Assembly (NCBI GenBank): GCA_016284115.1
Contig: JAEEOD010000033.1
Coordinates: 1 to 8,317 of the forward strand
Length of the DNA: 8,317 nucleotides
Reading direction: 5' to 3'
Origin: Bacteroidaceae bacterium
GTDB lineage: Bacteria; Bacteroidota; Bacteroidia; Bacteroidales; Bacteroidaceae
Every line of letters starts with the position of its first letter. Within the stretch, counting starts at the first letter, position 1. The notes below the pieces were generated by a model. That model had not been told where the DNA came from. It saw nothing but the letters and a program-made list of their open reading frames with translations, and searched no databases. Positions 7,031-8,317 of this stretch are shown in pieces. The translations under genes and the position numbers were made by a program.

Positions 7031-7071
7031 AAAAGAAAAAGAGGGGATGTCCTCAACGGATATCCCCCCTC
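7031..7071 (-). terminator. rho-independent terminator of the SusD-like gene
   Basis: On the minus strand, a G-rich arm (7071 down to about 7058) pairs with a C-rich arm (7052 down to 7041) around a 5-nt loop, with two extra G residues bulged and one A/C mismatch. It is followed by TTTTTCTTTT (7040-7031). It lies 45 bp after the SusD-like stop, which is ideal spacing. An overlapping inverted pair, ATATCCGT (7023-7030) with ACGGATAT (7056-7063), could form a competing stem. Confidence 0.75.
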
Positions 7072-7115
7072 AAAAAATCAAAAAAGAGTATTAATGCGTT
7101 TGCCGTGTCTTTTCA

Positions 7116-8317
7116 TTAACGACTACCACCTGCCCACCATACTGGCTCAGAGAATACATATTGGCCATTGCCAAATGCAGCCTGAACGTTAGGATTGGTA
7201 GTAGTATCATCTGCACCATAGCTATAACGCAATGGGAACTTAGAAGCGTTCTTTGGATTTTCCAATTCCACGAAGTTCTCACCCAAAGCCATCATACGGC
7301 GGATGTCATTGTATGTTTCCAGTGATTCACCGTTAGCACCGTACATAGCCAGATACTTCTGAACCATGATTTCAGCCAGCAGAGCGTTGCCACTCAAAGG
7401 CTCAATGATTCTTTCGTAATACTCATCAGCATCATCAGCTGTCAGAGGAGTGCTCTCGTCGTCGTCAGGCATACCCAAGTTGCCAGAAGCAAGAGCTGCC
7501 TGAACTGAAGCCTCTGTATTCTCGAATGCCTGTTCCAAAGCAAGCTTTACACATGCCTTAGCCTCTGCATCACGGCCCAGACGAGCCAGTGCCTCAGCCT
7601 TCAGGAACTGCAGTTCATAGAAACTCATTAGATAAGTAGAAGCTGTCATGGCCATGCAGTATACATCGAAGCTGTATACCCACTGAACAGGAGCGAAACC
7701 CTCACCATTAGGAACCAGGATCAAATCCTCGCTGTCTGGGGTCAGGTGATATCCGCAAGGCTCAAACAGGATACGGGTGATACGCTTGTCGTTGCGAGCC
7801 ATCATCTTGTTATACATGCTCTGGCTGAAGCCAAAGTAGTCACGGCTGTACTGGAAGTCGAAAGTTGGGTTCCAGTTAGAGCTGTCATATACGTTAAATT
7901 CAGCCTGCTCACTTGGATCAGCAAAAGACTGGTCTGCCAACTGGATAATCTGGTTGTAAACAGCATTCTTGTCAGAAGCACGGAAGATAGTGTGCATCAA
8001 CAAACGTGCCTTCAGACCGTATGCAAATTTCAGCCACTTTGTGTTATCCCCTTTATACAGGTAATCGAATGCGCCTAAACCGGAGTTAGCACCACCTGCC
8101 TGCAGGTCGGCAATAGCCTTGTCCAAGGTAGCCATCAGGCTCTGATAAATACTCTGCTGAGAGTCAAGCGCTGGAGTCATGATTTCAATACCCTTGCAAG
8201 CCTCAGAATAAGGAGCGTCACCGAACAAGTCGGTCAGGACAGCAGAGTTATGTGCATAGATGACTTCCGCCACGCCTCTGATAGCAGCATTTCCTGCATC
8301 TGGACCTTCAGCACCAT
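7116..8317 (-). CDS. SusD/RagB-family nutrient-binding outer-membrane lipoprotein (SusD-like_2 type), N-terminus cut by window edge
   Basis: Surface lipoprotein that caps a SusC-type TonB-dependent channel and delivers glycans or other nutrients to it. The frame stays open from the stop at 7116-7118 to the right edge, giving 399 codons; full proteins of this type have about 480-550, so the signal peptide, lipobox and first helices are outside. A GTG at 8273 in this frame is internal coding sequence, not the start. Family features seen: VLTDLFGDAPYSEACKG (visible residues about 26-42), the following DSQQSIYQSLMATLDKAIADL helix, a FLKAEALARLG TPR-like helix, and the C-terminal pattern ending PLRYSYGADDTTTNPN and VWWAGGSR. 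It is the last gene of its operon, with a terminator 45 bp downstream; a susC homologue is expected just beyond the right edge. No glycosidase is visible, so the ligand cannot be inferred. Confidence 0.94.
   Translation of the reverse strand, partial: GAEGPDAGNAAIRGVAEVIYAHNSAVLTDLFGDAPYSEACKGIEIMTPALDSQQSIYQSLMATLDKAIADLQAGGANSGLGAFDYLYKGDNTKWLKFAYGLKARLLMHTIFRASDKNAVYNQIIQLADQSFADPSEQAEFNVYDSSNWNPTFDFQYSRDYFGFSQSMYNKMMARNDKRITRILFEPCGYHLTPDSEDLILVPNGEGFAPVQWVYSFDVYCMAMTASTYLMSFYELQFLKAEALARLGRDAEAKACVKLALEQAFENTEASVQAALASGNLGMPDDDESTPLTADDADEYYERIIEPLSGNALLAEIMVQKYLAMYGANGESLETYNDIRRMMALGENFVELENPKNASKFPLRYSYGADDTTTNPNVQAAFGNGQYVFSEPVWWAGGSR

Larger units (their letters stand above)
6634..7115. 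other. convergent intergenic region (482 bp) without a credible gene
   Basis: This stretch separates the 3' ends of the DUF3108 gene and the SusD-like gene. Seen in it, left to right: a plus-strand terminator (6722-6758), a TAGTTTTG (6779-6786) resembling a -7 element but without a -33 partner or following gene, two GGTCACA palindromes (6829-6862 and 6957-6982), a 12-bp palindrome AAGAATATTCTT (6891-6902), and a minus-strand terminator (7031-7071). Short frames through it show no codon structure or family resemblance. Confidence 0.7.

Noticed and set aside
7004..7192. 62-codon frame running through the minus-strand terminator into the SusD-like gene
   Set aside because: It starts in non-coding DNA, crosses the terminator hairpin and is antisense to the conserved SusD C-terminus.
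7746..8078. 110-codon open frame on the plus strand
   Set aside because: It is antisense to the SusD-like gene, without a promoter or recognisable domain.

Overview
The window looks like chromosomal DNA of a Bacteroidales bacterium, possibly Prevotella/Segatella-like. The supporting signs are a SusD/RagB-type lipoprotein gene, Bacteroidota-style promoter elements (TAnnTTTG), AT-rich leaders without clear Shine-Dalgarno sequences, and a Big_5 lipoprotein gene followed by a DUF3108 gene. The genus is a guess; the order is well supported.

Layout, left to right. (1) Positions 1-3647, minus strand: a tripartite efflux operon read from right to left. It holds a lipid-anchored membrane fusion protein (2469-3647) and then an AcrB-type RND permease (1-2384, cut by the left edge after 794 codons). 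The outer-membrane channel gene, if present, would lie beyond the left edge. (2) Positions 3648-3850: a divergent intergenic region. It has a good Bacteroidota promoter for the efflux operon, a -7-like element almost touching the start of the rightward gene, and a shared 12-bp motif present once per side in opposite orientation. (3) Positions 3851-6633, plus strand: a two-gene operon overlapping by ATGA. It encodes a 653-residue lipoprotein with an N-terminal Ig-like domain (Big_5) and a 274-residue exported DUF3108 protein. Both are cell-envelope proteins of unknown exact role. (4) Positions 6634-7115: a 482-bp convergent intergenic region. It has a plus-strand terminator, a cluster of GGTCACA heptamers arranged as two palindromes about 100 bp apart, and a minus-strand terminator. 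(5) Positions 7116-8317, minus strand: the C-terminal 399 codons of a SusD-like nutrient-binding lipoprotein. It is cut by the right edge, and its SusC partner is expected further right.

Every encoded protein belongs to the cell envelope (efflux, outer-membrane uptake, exported lipoproteins). The efflux operon and the lipoprotein/DUF3108 operon start back to back and could share a regulator. No mobile element, tRNA, rRNA or CRISPR array was seen. Most of the window is ordinary core or accessory Bacteroidales gene content. The most unusual element is the GGTCACA palindrome cluster between the two convergent operons.
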